Assembly (NCBI GenBank): GCA_035275625.1
Contig: DATEMK010000437.1
Coordinates: 1-13,288 of the forward strand
Length of the DNA stretch: 13,288 nucleotides
Reading direction: 5' to 3'
DNA from: DATEMK01 sp035275625
GTDB taxonomy: Bacteria; Bacteroidota; Bacteroidia; AKYH767-A; OLB10
Both the position numbers and the translations under genes were made by a program. Under the pieces are notes generated by a model. It had not been told where the DNA came from. It ran no database searches and worked only from the letters and a program-made list of their open reading frames with translations. How positions within the stretch are numbered: the first letter of the stretch is position 1; every line of letters begins with the position of its first letter. Below, one piece after another: positions 6,671 to 13,288 of this stretch.

Positions 6671-6763
6671 ATGATACCAATATATATTGGTAAACAGCCC
6701 TTATCAACTAAAAATGAGCAGATGGGAGGAATTAATCAGCAGTTGGCTGAAATAAATGATTAA
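6671..6763 (+). CDS. Possible 30-residue peptide ORF
   Basis: ATG 6671 to TAA 6763 encodes a peptide starting MIPIYIGKQPLSTKNEQMGG and ending INQQLAEIND. It is a plausible soluble peptide, but the 18-bp palindrome overlaps codons 2-8 and no ribosome site is visible. It could be a short gene, the tail of a decayed gene, or chance. Confidence 0.15.
   Translation: MIPIYIGKQPLSTKNEQMGGINQQLAEIND
6675..6692. repeat. 18-bp perfect palindrome TACCAATATATATTGGTA
   Basis: A perfect inverted repeat without spacer, of the size and symmetry of a dimeric regulator operator or a recombination/cruciform site. It lies downstream of both convergent genes, so a promoter role is only likely if the mini-ORF at 6671 or an RNA is expressed. 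Confidence 0.6.
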
Positions 6764-6832
6764 TTGCCTTTTAAAAGGAAATAGGGAAGTGCGGGAAAGT
6801 TGAATTTTCAATATTGAAAAAACCGCTGTTGA

Positions 6833-8071
6833 CTATTGAGCAACAACTGCCATGTTCAATTCAAAACGTTTTTCTGCCATTTCATTCACTGCGTTTCCTA
6901 TAGCGAGGCAGGCAGTGGCTGCGGGGGAGGGGGCATTCAAAACATGAAGAGCATGGTCATGATATTCTATTTTAAAATCATCAATAATATTTCCATCGGG
7001 GCCTAACGCCATAGCTCTCACCCCGGCACGGCCAGGAGTAATGTCATCCATTTCAAGAGAAGGGATAAGACGTTTCAACCGTTGAAGAAATAATCTTTTT
7101 GAAAAAGCGCGTTTGTATTCATCCAGGCCGAATCGCCAGTGCTTGAAAAATAATTTCCATGTTCCTTTATAACCCAGTGCTTGCATGGTATCGCGCATGT
7201 TAAAATCGGTTTTACCATATCCTTCGCGTTTAAAAGTAAACACAGCATTCGGTCCGCATTCAACTCCTCCGTGAATCATCCGGGTGAAATGAACCCCCAG
7301 GAAAGGAAATTCAGGGTTCGGGACGGGATAAATGAGGTTGCGAACTTTGTGCATTCCCTTTTCAGTAAGATCATAATAATCCCCGCGAAATCCTATAATC
7401 TGCATATCGGTTTTCACGCCTTCTTTTTTAGCAATGCGATCACTGAAAAGACCTGTGCAGTTAATAATGTACTTGGTTTTATATTTTTCAGTACCGGTAA
7501 CCACCACCGTTAGTCCATCCTTTTTTTCAAAATTTTTAACAGTTTGATTAACCAGCACATTGCTTCCATTGAATTTTTGCTTAATCAGTTCAGCCAGTTT
7601 GTTGGTAAGCGCTGCATAATCAATAATGCCCGTACAAGGAACGAGGATACCTTCAATGCCTTTGCAAAAAGGTTCAATTTCAGTTATTTTTTTTGAATCA
7701 ATTTTTTCAATTCCTTCCACTCCGTTTTGTAATCCATTATTGTAAACCTTGTTCAGGTGCGGTAGTTCGGCAGGATCGGTGGCTACAATAATTTTTCCGC
7801 ATATATCAAATGGAATATTATTTTCTTTAGAAAATTGAACAAGTTCGCGCCTGCCTTCCACACAGTTTTTCGCTTTATAAGTTCCGGGCTTGTAATACAA
7901 TCCTGAGTGAATTACACCCGAGTTACGGCCCGTCTGGTGGGCAGCAAGCTGGTTTTCTTTTTCAAGAACAAGAATCCTTAAATGAGGATGATGCAGGTTT
8001 ATTTTATAAGCAGACGCAAGCCCGACACATCCTCCGCCAATCACAATAACGTCATAAATATTTTGATCCAT
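6833..8071 (-). CDS. lhgO: L-2-hydroxyglutarate oxidase, FAD-dependent
   Basis: A 412-residue member of the DAO-fold flavoprotein family, about the usual length. The N-terminal Rossmann motif DVIVIGGGCVGLASA (7-21) binds FAD, with the acidic VLEKE (35-39) at the end of strand 2. HQTGRNSGVIHSGLYY (45-60) and YPVPNPEFPFLGVHFTR (248-264) with the following HGGVECGPNAV are signatures of LhgO/L2HGDH. The end carries GRAGVRAMALGPDGNIIDDF and SPAATACLAIG. It oxidises L-2-hydroxyglutarate to 2-oxoglutarate, clearing a side product of malate dehydrogenase-type enzymes and passing electrons to oxygen or a membrane acceptor. There is no signal peptide, so it is cytosolic or membrane-associated. It has its own promoter box 18 bases upstream of the ATG and stands alone, convergent with the TonB-domain gene. 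Confidence 0.93.
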   Translation of the reverse strand: MDQNIYDVIVIGGGCVGLASAYKINLHHPHLRILVLEKENQLAAHQTGRNSGVIHSGLYYKPGTYKAKNCVEGRRELVQFSKENNIPFDICGKIIVATDPAELPHLNKVYNNGLQNGVEGIEKIDSKKITEIEPFCKGIEGILVPCTGIIDYAALTNKLAELIKQKFNGSNVLVNQTVKNFEKKDGLTVVVTGTEKYKTKYIINCTGLFSDRIAKKEGVKTDMQIIGFRGDYYDLTEKGMHKVRNLIYPVPNPEFPFLGVHFTRMIHGGVECGPNAVFTFKREGYGKTDFNMRDTMQALGYKGTWKLFFKHWRFGLDEYKRAFSKRLFLQRLKRLIPSLEMDDITPGRAGVRAMALGPDGNIIDDFKIEYHDHALHVLNAPSPAATACLAIGNAVNEMAEKRFELNMAVVAQ

Positions 8072-8088
8072 CTTTAAAAAATAGCAGA

Positions 8089-8096
8089 CAAAGGTA
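8089..8096 (-). promoter_or_regulatory. -7 box (TACCTTTG) of lhgO
   Basis: An exact TANNTTTG match on the minus strand, 17 bases between it and the lhgO ATG. No clear TTTG at -33. Confidence 0.45.
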
Positions 8097-8157
8097 TCAG
8101 TTATTACATTATTATGATTATGCTATTCAGGTTGATTGCTTTTTTGCATTTAACATA

Positions 8158-8376
8158 CTAACTTGGTGCAGTTTCAATCCCGATTATACCCACAATTAAG
8201 CTGAATTCGCCAAATAGTTGTTCCAATAAAGAACCATTTGCCTTAAACTGCACAGTTTTTGATGCAATGAAACGAAACAGAACGGGTAGAAAAACAGTAT
8301 AAGCAGTTAAAATAAAACTGTTAATAACTAAAAATATTAAAACCAAAATGTGCTTGTGAGGTAAATAACAGGTCAT
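8158..8376 (-). CDS. Doubtful 72-residue hydrophobic ORF
   Basis: The ORF begins MTCYLPHKHILVLIFLVINS and has one or two hydrophobic stretches (residues about 9-38 and 59-67). It could be a small membrane protein or a fragment of a larger one ahead of lhgO. Against it: its start codon abuts the porin -7 box on the other strand, no ribosome site is seen, both inverted-repeat arms lie inside it, and I recognise no family. Confidence 0.2.
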   Translation of the reverse strand: MTCYLPHKHILVLIFLVINSFILTAYTVFLPVLFRFIASKTVQFKANGSLLEQLFGEFSLIVGIIGIETAPS

Positions 8377-8384
8377 TATATTTG
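8354..8384 (+). promoter_or_regulatory. Promoter of the FadL-type / SGNH hydrolase operon
   Basis: TTG (8354-8356) and TATATTTG (8377-8384) are separated by 20 bases, matching the Bacteroidota -33/-7 arrangement TTTG...TANNTTTG. Transcription would begin near 8391, giving a leader of roughly 40 bases. This is the best promoter in the window. Confidence 0.65.
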
Positions 8385-8433
8385 TTCCACCTCAAAACAT
8401 CAACCTTCTTACTCAAAACCATCTTTGAAAAAA

Positions 8434-9645
8434 ATGCTAAAAACTATTTTGTTGCTTGCGGCATTATTACCTTCATTTGCTGTTGCAGGCGGATTTCAGT
8501 TAAATACGCAGGGGCAACATGCATTAAGCATGGGTGGAGCATTTACGGCATTCGGCAAAGGAGCATCAACAGTTTTTTATAATCCGGGCGCTATGTCATT
8601 CACTGAAAAAAAAGCAATAACAATCGGGGGAACATTTGTAAAAACCAATACAAACTATCTAAGCCCGTATAATGGCAATGTGGAAGCAGAAAATCCTTCT
8701 CTTATTCCGTTTCACGCTTACCTTAATTACCTGTTAACAGATAATATTTCTGTTGGATTGGCAATTAATAATCCTTTCAGGTCAGATTTTAAATGGGCTG
8801 ATAATTGGGAAGGGCGTTATGTTACCCGGGAAATGAATTTAAATGCATGGTATATTCAACCGACTGTAAGCTACAAGGTGAATGAAAATTTAGGAATTGG
8901 AGCAGGGGTTGTTTACGGGTTAGGAAACATAGGTTTTCGGAGAGCAATTCCTGTTGAGGGAGCAGCACCTTTCGGGCAGGAAGAATTAAAAATTAACGGA
9001 AATGGATGGGGGTTTAATCTTGGCTTGTTTTATAAATTCAATAAAGAAGGAAGTATCGGGATCAATTATCGCTCTGCTATAAAATTTAATATGAAAAATG
9101 GGGATGCAACTTTTTCTGATATTCCAATCACTTTTTCTGAGACCTATCCATCCACATTAAAATTTAATACTTCTGTAAAATGTCCATCCGTAATTTCAGC
9201 AGCAATAGCCTATAAATTTACTTCAGCTTTGACCACCACCATTCAATTAGATTTTACAGCATGGTCGTCATTGGATTCATTAAATTTTATATTCCCGGAT
9301 CATTCGGAAGTTGATATTCGTACAGCGCGAAATGCCAAGAATTCTGTTTGCGGAAGAGTGGGTGGCCAATACAGCTTTACTGAAAATCTGGATGTTCGCA
9401 TAGGAGCAGCTTATGATTTAGCCTCTGTCCCCCAGGACCATTTAAGCCCTGATTTACCTGAAGCTGATAAAATATTATTGTCAGCCGGTGCGGGATATAA
9501 ATTCAACAAAATGCTCAGCGCTGATATAGCTGTTGGAATGGAAAATTATTTTGAACGCAAAGGACAATTTTCAGACGCAAATTTAAGCGGCAGCTATAAA
9601 TCGAACAGTATAATGATAGGATTGGGTTTAAATTATGAATTTTGA
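8434..9645 (+). CDS. OmpP1/FadL/TodX-family outer-membrane transporter
   Basis: A 403-residue beta-barrel precursor. The signal peptide is MLKTILLLAALLPSFAVA, cut before GGFQLN. The mature N-terminus is diagnostic of the FadL/TodX family: GGFQLNTQGQHALSMGGAF, then GKGASTVFYNPGAMSF, the counterpart of the NPA-type hatch motif. The rest alternates polar and apolar residues with many aromatics and ends in an aromatic residue (LGLGLNYEF), the usual barrel assembly signal. FadL homologues let hydrophobic compounds such as fatty acids or aromatics diffuse through the outer membrane. ATG 8434 is chosen; TTG 8425 would add MKK and is also possible, since it gives a more basic signal-peptide start. 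An A-rich stretch, not a Shine-Dalgarno, precedes the ATG. The stop (9643-9645) lies one base before the next ATG, so it forms an operon with the hydrolase. Confidence 0.92.
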   Translation: MLKTILLLAALLPSFAVAGGFQLNTQGQHALSMGGAFTAFGKGASTVFYNPGAMSFTEKKAITIGGTFVKTNTNYLSPYNGNVEAENPSLIPFHAYLNYLLTDNISVGLAINNPFRSDFKWADNWEGRYVTREMNLNAWYIQPTVSYKVNENLGIGAGVVYGLGNIGFRRAIPVEGAAPFGQEELKINGNGWGFNLGLFYKFNKEGSIGINYRSAIKFNMKNGDATFSDIPITFSETYPSTLKFNTSVKCPSVISAAIAYKFTSALTTTIQLDFTAWSSLDSLNFIFPDHSEVDIRTARNAKNSVCGRVGGQYSFTENLDVRIGAAYDLASVPQDHLSPDLPEADKILLSAGAGYKFNKMLSADIAVGMENYFERKGQFSDANLSGSYKSNSIMIGLGLNYEF

Positions 9646-9646
9646 T

Positions 9647-10996
9647 ATGAAGCCATTAGAAAAAATTGTATTTCCTTTTTTGTTGTCCCTTATTTGTGCA
9701 TGCAAAACAACAATTGAGGAACCTAAAATAACTTCGGGCAATGCGGACTTAAGCAAATACCTTGCAGTAGGAGGATCCTTTACTGCCGGTTATATGGACG
9801 GAGCTCTTTACCTGGAAGGGCAGCAAAATTCTTACCCTTCCATTCTTTCAAAAAGTTTTTCAAAAGTTTCAGACCAACCATTCATACAACCGCTTGTTAA
9901 TCCGGGGGTGGGTATCGGGCTTGATTCCAACTCAAAATTAGTTTTAACCAATTCAACCTTTTGTTATGGAAATTCTTTAAGTCCCGTGTACGCTTCCCAG
10001 CCCGGTGATTTTTCCGATTATGAATGGATAGGCAGTACAGGCCCGTTTAACAATATAGGTGTTCCCGGTCTGAGGATTTTTCAAATCAACAACCAGCTTC
10101 TTGGCAATCCCCAGGCTGGCAACTCTTACTATGCACGATTTGTTAAAATGCAGGATAATGATCACACCATTCTTTCGGATATTACAGAATTTAATCCGAC
10201 TTTTTTCACTTATTGGTTGGGGATGGATGATCTTTTACCTTATGCATTGAGTGGCGGCACAGATGATAATGATCCGGTTGTTGATCCGGGATTTCCCTCC
10301 ACCTTTGATACATACCTTGAGTTAATGATAAAAACCCTTTGTGCTAATAACGCTAAAGGAGCAATAGGAAATATTCCGGACGTACTTGACTTCCCTTATT
10401 TTAGAGCTATTCCTTATGATGGTGTTGTTCTTACAGCAGCCGAAGCAGCGGAAATCAATGCCATTCTTGCTCAATCATTTCCTGATTTGCAATATCATGA
10501 AGGCAATAACCCATTTATAATTGACGACTCATCGGCTCCAAATGGAAAAAGATTTATTGCGTCTAATGAATTTGTTTTAATGAGCGTACCATTAGACTCT
10601 ATAAAATGCTTTCATTATGGCTCTTATGATTTACAGTCCGGAAGATTAATTCCATTGCCTGATAAATATGTAATTGATGGCGCTGAAGGAAGCCTGATTC
10701 GCAGCAGGCAAATTGCATTTTCTGCCAGGCTTATGGAAGTGGCTGATGAAAAAGATCTCGCTTATGTAAATATTTTTGAACTTGTCCGCCAATTAGATGT
10801 AGAAATAAAACTCAACGGTACAACGTATAGTCTTGAATTTATACATGGCGGAGCATTTTCATTAGATGGAATTCATCCGACAGCAAAAGGAAACGCCTTA
10901 ATTGCAAATGAATTCATAAAAGCAATTAATAGCAAATACGGAGCATCTTTACGTGAAGTGGATGTAAACGAATACCCTGGTGTAAAATTTCCTTAA
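9647..10996 (+). CDS. SGNH/GDSL-type hydrolase lipoprotein
   Basis: A 449-residue lipoprotein: MKPLEKIVFPFLLSLICAC, with lipobox ICAC and acylated Cys19. Block I is VGGSFTAGY (41-49), a GDSL variant with nucleophile Ser44. Block V is DGIHPTAKGNA, placing Asp407 and His410 for a Ser-Asp-His triad. The block III region reads WLGMDDLLPYA (190-200), with Asp194 where SGNH enzymes have the oxyanion-hole Asn (GxND). The enzyme should hydrolyse esters (lipase/esterase type) in the periplasm or on the outer membrane. The TGA of the porin gene and this ATG are separated by one base; an alternative ATG at 9635 overlaps the porin stop and would add MNFD. Pairing with FadL suggests hydrolysis of a lipid or ester whose product is imported, but this is inferred. 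The gene converges on the dehydrogenase gene with no terminator between. Confidence 0.88.
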   Translation: MKPLEKIVFPFLLSLICACKTTIEEPKITSGNADLSKYLAVGGSFTAGYMDGALYLEGQQNSYPSILSKSFSKVSDQPFIQPLVNPGVGIGLDSNSKLVLTNSTFCYGNSLSPVYASQPGDFSDYEWIGSTGPFNNIGVPGLRIFQINNQLLGNPQAGNSYYARFVKMQDNDHTILSDITEFNPTFFTYWLGMDDLLPYALSGGTDDNDPVVDPGFPSTFDTYLELMIKTLCANNAKGAIGNIPDVLDFPYFRAIPYDGVVLTAAEAAEINAILAQSFPDLQYHEGNNPFIIDDSSAPNGKRFIASNEFVLMSVPLDSIKCFHYGSYDLQSGRLIPLPDKYVIDGAEGSLIRSRQIAFSARLMEVADEKDLAYVNIFELVRQLDVEIKLNGTTYSLEFIHGGAFSLDGIHPTAKGNALIANEFIKAINSKYGASLREVDVNEYPGVKFP

Positions 10997-12216
10997 AAGC
11001 TTATTTGGTAAATAGCTCCTGTTGGACTTCTTGGTCCAAACAGATGCTGAACGACAACATATAACTCCCCGTTTTCACTCTCTCCCATGCTATTAAGTTT
11101 TGCATCAATATCATTCGAGTTCGAATCGTCCAAAAAGACTTCTCCGCGATTCCAGGTGGCGTTTTTATCCTGCTTTAAATAAAACATCTTTCCATTCCAG
11201 TCGCCAAAAACATAGTATCCGTGAAGTGATGGAAATTTTAATCCCCGGTACATATATCCTCCGCAAATGCTGATTCCTGTACCATGATTATATTCGTCTA
11301 TAGGCATCGCCAGGCCTTGCGTTTTGCAATCAGAAGAAGGGTTGTAACAATGAGTGCCTTCCATAATTCTCCACCCGTAATTTTTTCCCTTTTCAATAAT
11401 GTCAGTTTCTTCCCATTGATTCTGGCCAACATCCCCGCAATATAATCTTCCCGTGACACGATCAAATGAAAATCGCCAGGGATTTCTCAAACCATAAGCA
11501 TAGATTTCCGGTTTCACATTGCTTTGCCCGATAAAAGGATTATCAGCAGGGATGGCATACGGATGTTTGGAATCAACATCAATCCGTAAAATTTTGCCGA
11601 GCAATGTATTTAAATTTTGCCCGTTTCCGGATGTGCCATGCTCATCACCGGCACCTCCGCCATCCCCGACACCAATGTATAAGTATCCGTCTTTCCCGAA
11701 TTGAATGCACCCACCGTTATGATTGCTTTCCGGTTCTAAGATTTCCATTAATATTTCTTCTTTGATGTCCGCTATATCCGGATTTGCTGAAGAGACATGG
11801 TAGGCTGCAAGAATACTTTTATGGTCGTAATTTTTTTCGGAACAGGGTGCACTGTAATAAATAAAGAATCTGCCGTTTGTTTTATATGCAGGATGAAACG
11901 CTAATCCGAGCAACCCTTTTTCACTATAAGCAATATTCAGCTGATCTAATTTATCGGAGACATCAAGAAATGGAACCGGAAGAGCTTTTCCGCTTTTAAT
12001 AATTTTTATTTTTCCCCTCTGTTCAATTATAAACAAACGGTTAGTTCCATCCTTAGGTGACCCCATCCCGATTGGAGAGATAAATCCTTTGGAAACAAGT
12101 TTTAACTTTAAGTGTATGGGAACAGCAGGTTTTTTTTCCTGCCCGAAAGAAAAAAACAAAAGGGAGATTGCTGCTAAAAAAATAATTACAACCAGCCAGG
12201 TGACTGAGGATTTCAT
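10993..12216 (-). CDS. PQQ-type glucose/sorbosone dehydrogenase-like protein
   Basis: A 407-residue six-bladed beta-propeller of the soluble glucose/aldose sugar dehydrogenase family. Residues about 6-25 form a signal peptide or membrane anchor, so the catalytic part is periplasmic. Family motifs in order are GMGSPKDGTNRLFIIEQRGKI (50-70), KGLLGLAFHPAY (100-111), SNHNGG (164-169) with the proposed catalytic base His166, KDGYLYIGVGDGG (175-187), EIYAYGLRNPWR (237-248) with Arg244 at the PQQ/substrate site, GDVGQNQWEE (261-270) and NYGW (279-282). Such enzymes oxidise aldoses to lactones using PQQ and calcium. Whether this organism makes PQQ is not visible here, and many homologues have unknown substrates. 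Its stop shares TTAA with the hydrolase stop. It lies 60 bases downstream of the MscS gene on the same strand and could be cotranscribed with it. Confidence 0.88.
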   Translation of the reverse strand: MKSSVTWLVVIIFLAAISLLFFSFGQEKKPAVPIHLKLKLVSKGFISPIGMGSPKDGTNRLFIIEQRGKIKIIKSGKALPVPFLDVSDKLDQLNIAYSEKGLLGLAFHPAYKTNGRFFIYYSAPCSEKNYDHKSILAAYHVSSANPDIADIKEEILMEILEPESNHNGGCIQFGKDGYLYIGVGDGGGAGDEHGTSGNGQNLNTLLGKILRIDVDSKHPYAIPADNPFIGQSNVKPEIYAYGLRNPWRFSFDRVTGRLYCGDVGQNQWEETDIIEKGKNYGWRIMEGTHCYNPSSDCKTQGLAMPIDEYNHGTGISICGGYMYRGLKFPSLHGYYVFGDWNGKMFYLKQDKNATWNRGEVFLDDSNSNDIDAKLNSMGESENGELYVVVQHLFGPRSPTGAIYQISF

Positions 12217-12244
12217 AAAATTGAATAATTCATGTGATTTGACG

Positions 12245-12261
12245 TTTAATCCTGGATTAAA
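12245..12261. promoter_or_regulatory. 17-bp inverted repeat upstream of the sugar dehydrogenase gene
   Basis: TTTAATCC and GGATTAAA flank a single T, in the 60-base gap between the MscS-type gene and the dehydrogenase start. The symmetry and position suit a regulator operator; with a T-run on one side a weak terminator is a less likely reading because the loop would be one base. Confidence 0.3.
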
Positions 12262-12276
12262 AAAAGATATTCAAAT

Positions 12277-13288
12277 TCAGGTATCTTCCTTTACTGTTTT
12301 TCTGTTTTCAATATAAATGCTTGTTGTAGCATAGGCAAAATGGCAATTGTTTTCAGACACGATTTCCATAATTTTAAAATTCACTTCTTCTTTGACATCT
12401 AAAAACTTATCTCCATCATTGGTCAATACATGATAAACTACCAGGATATCAAGTGAACTGCTGTTGAATTCAGAAAATTTAACAGTTGCGTCATCTTTGA
12501 TCATGGAGTGGGACTGAAGCAGGCTGAAAATATCATTTATAACATTTTTCATTTGCTCAATAGTGGTATTGTAAGTAAGACTAATATTAAAGCGGGCCCT
12601 CCACATTGTTTTTAATGTAACATTTTCGAGTTCTGCGTCAATCATTTTTTTGTTAGGCATGGCAAGCAGGCTTTTATCAGCGGTGCGAATGCGGGTGCTT
12701 CGCAGCCCGATATTTTCCACGGTGCCTTCCGTATTTCCCACCTTTACCTGGTCGCCTACTGCGAAGGGCTTGTCAAGAAAAATAGTAATGGAACCAAAAA
12801 GATTTTCGACAGTTTCCTTGCTTGCCAGCGCCAATGCCAGTCCACCGATTCCCAACCCGCCAATCAGTGCGACTACATTGACGTGAAATACATTGGCAAG
12901 AATTGAAAAAAAGCTTAATAACAGTATGATAATTTTTAATCCTGATTTTATGTAGGGAACAAACTGATCATCCATTTTTGTTGCCGTACGGGCAGAACGT
13001 TTCATCAGTATCAGTCCGAAAAAATCTATCAGCCGTAATGTAATCCAGGTAAAAGAAAGCAGTAAAGAAATTTCAAAAAGCAAGAATACAACCATGCGTA
13101 ATCCCGGTTTTTCAACCGGGTCTAAATTCCATTCGGAAGGAAATTCAAGATGATCAAAAGCAATATACAGGATAAGTAAGATGAAAAAAAATCGTAATGG
13201 CTTTGTAAGCAAATCCTGCAATTCTTTTAAACTGACTCCAAGCGTATATCTTTTAAAAACCCTATAAAGACACCATGAAAAAAAAGTG
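12277..13288 (-). CDS. MscS-family mechanosensitive ion channel (N-terminus outside window)
   Basis: The frame ends at 12277 and stays open to the right edge. The first in-window start candidate is a TTG at 13221, but 22 more codons upstream (including FSWCLYRVFKRYTLGVSLKE) read as normal amphipathic MscS sequence, so the real start most likely lies beyond 13288. Counting from that TTG, membrane segments lie at about 11-22, 43-70 and 94-111. The pore-lining TM3 follows: VALIGGLGIGGLALALASKE (117-136) with its Gly/Ala packing pattern and TVENLFGSITIFLDKPFAVGD after it. The beta domain has VGNTEGTVENIGLRSTRIRT (161-180) and MPNKKM (188-193), and an alpha/beta vestibule ends the protein. MscS channels sit in the inner membrane and release solutes on hypo-osmotic shock. 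The dehydrogenase gene follows on the same strand; no functional link is evident. Confidence 0.9.
   Translation of the reverse strand, partial: TFFSWCLYRVFKRYTLGVSLKELQDLLTKPLRFFFILLILYIAFDHLEFPSEWNLDPVEKPGLRMVVFLLFEISLLLSFTWITLRLIDFFGLILMKRSARTATKMDDQFVPYIKSGLKIIILLLSFFSILANVFHVNVVALIGGLGIGGLALALASKETVENLFGSITIFLDKPFAVGDQVKVGNTEGTVENIGLRSTRIRTADKSLLAMPNKKMIDAELENVTLKTMWRARFNISLTYNTTIEQMKNVINDIFSLLQSHSMIKDDATVKFSEFNSSSLDILVVYHVLTNDGDKFLDVKEEVNFKIMEIVSENNCHFAYATTSIYIENRKTVKEDT

Larger units (their letters stand above)
6392..6832. other. Convergent intergenic region (441 bases) with hairpin array, palindrome and possible mini-ORF
   Basis: This spacer lies between the 3' ends of the TonB-domain gene and lhgO. 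It contains four TTACGG/TTACAG-loop hairpins (6468-6627), an 18-bp palindrome (6675-6692) and a 30-codon ORF (6671-6763). Nothing convincing was seen at 6392-6467 or 6764-6832. Confidence 0.8.
8072..8433. other. Divergent intergenic region between lhgO and the FadL-type gene
   Basis: About 360 bases holding the lhgO -7 box (8096-8089, minus), the porin promoter (8354-8384, plus), a 9-bp inverted repeat with arms GTGCAGTTT (8166-8174) and AAACTGCAC (8245-8253), and a doubtful minus-strand ORF (8158-8376). No RNA gene or mobile element was recognised. Confidence 0.7.

Noticed and set aside
13219..13221. TTG as the real start of the MscS-type channel
   Set aside because: The frame stays open with protein-like sequence to the right edge, so the start is most likely outside the window.
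12277..13288. Functional link between the MscS channel and the PQQ-type dehydrogenase as a new system
   Set aside because: Shared strand and a 60-base gap are the only evidence; both are common stand-alone families.

Overview
The window is AT-rich chromosomal DNA that looks like a member of the Bacteroidota. The evidence is a type B T9SS (CHU_C) C-terminal sorting domain with SprB-type repeats, TANNTTTG-type -7 promoter boxes, an almost complete absence of Shine-Dalgarno sites at the main genes, and an OmpP1/FadL porin paired with a Bacteroidota-style SGNH lipoprotein. The genus cannot be read from the sequence. There is no rRNA, tRNA, CRISPR array or recognisable mobile element.

Left part (1-2963, all minus strand). 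A glycosyltransferase of MurG-like GT-B fold is followed by a clear cobalamin riboswitch and a BtuB-like TonB-dependent receptor whose C-terminus lies beyond position 1. Between aptamer and receptor sits an 18-codon ORF with the only textbook Shine-Dalgarno I noticed in the window. That Shine-Dalgarno lies in a hairpin loop able to pair with the presumed L5 loop of the riboswitch. This leader is the most interesting regulatory feature here.

Centre (3037-6391, plus strand). trmB (tRNA m7G46 methyltransferase) diverges from the glycosyltransferase. It is followed by a secreted multidomain adhesin-like protein sorted by T9SS, a 63-residue basic protein of unknown function, and a secreted protein with a TonB C-terminal domain. 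A 441-base convergent spacer (6392-6832) follows. It holds at least four short hairpins that share a TTACGG/TTACAG loop but have different, compensated stems, then an 18-bp perfect palindrome and a possible 30-codon ORF.

Right part (6833-13288). lhgO (L-2-hydroxyglutarate oxidase, minus) is separated by about 360 bases, holding divergent promoters, from a translationally coupled pair: an OmpP1/FadL-type outer-membrane transporter and an SGNH/GDSL hydrolase lipoprotein. These two suggest an envelope module for taking up and hydrolysing a hydrophobic or esterified substrate. The pair converges on a PQQ-type glucose/sorbosone dehydrogenase-like protein; the two stop codons share one TTAA. Upstream of that dehydrogenase, on the same strand, is an MscS-family mechanosensitive channel that runs off the right edge.

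Most genes are ordinary members of known families. The candidates for something less described are the riboswitch / leader-ORF arrangement and the shared-loop hairpin array.
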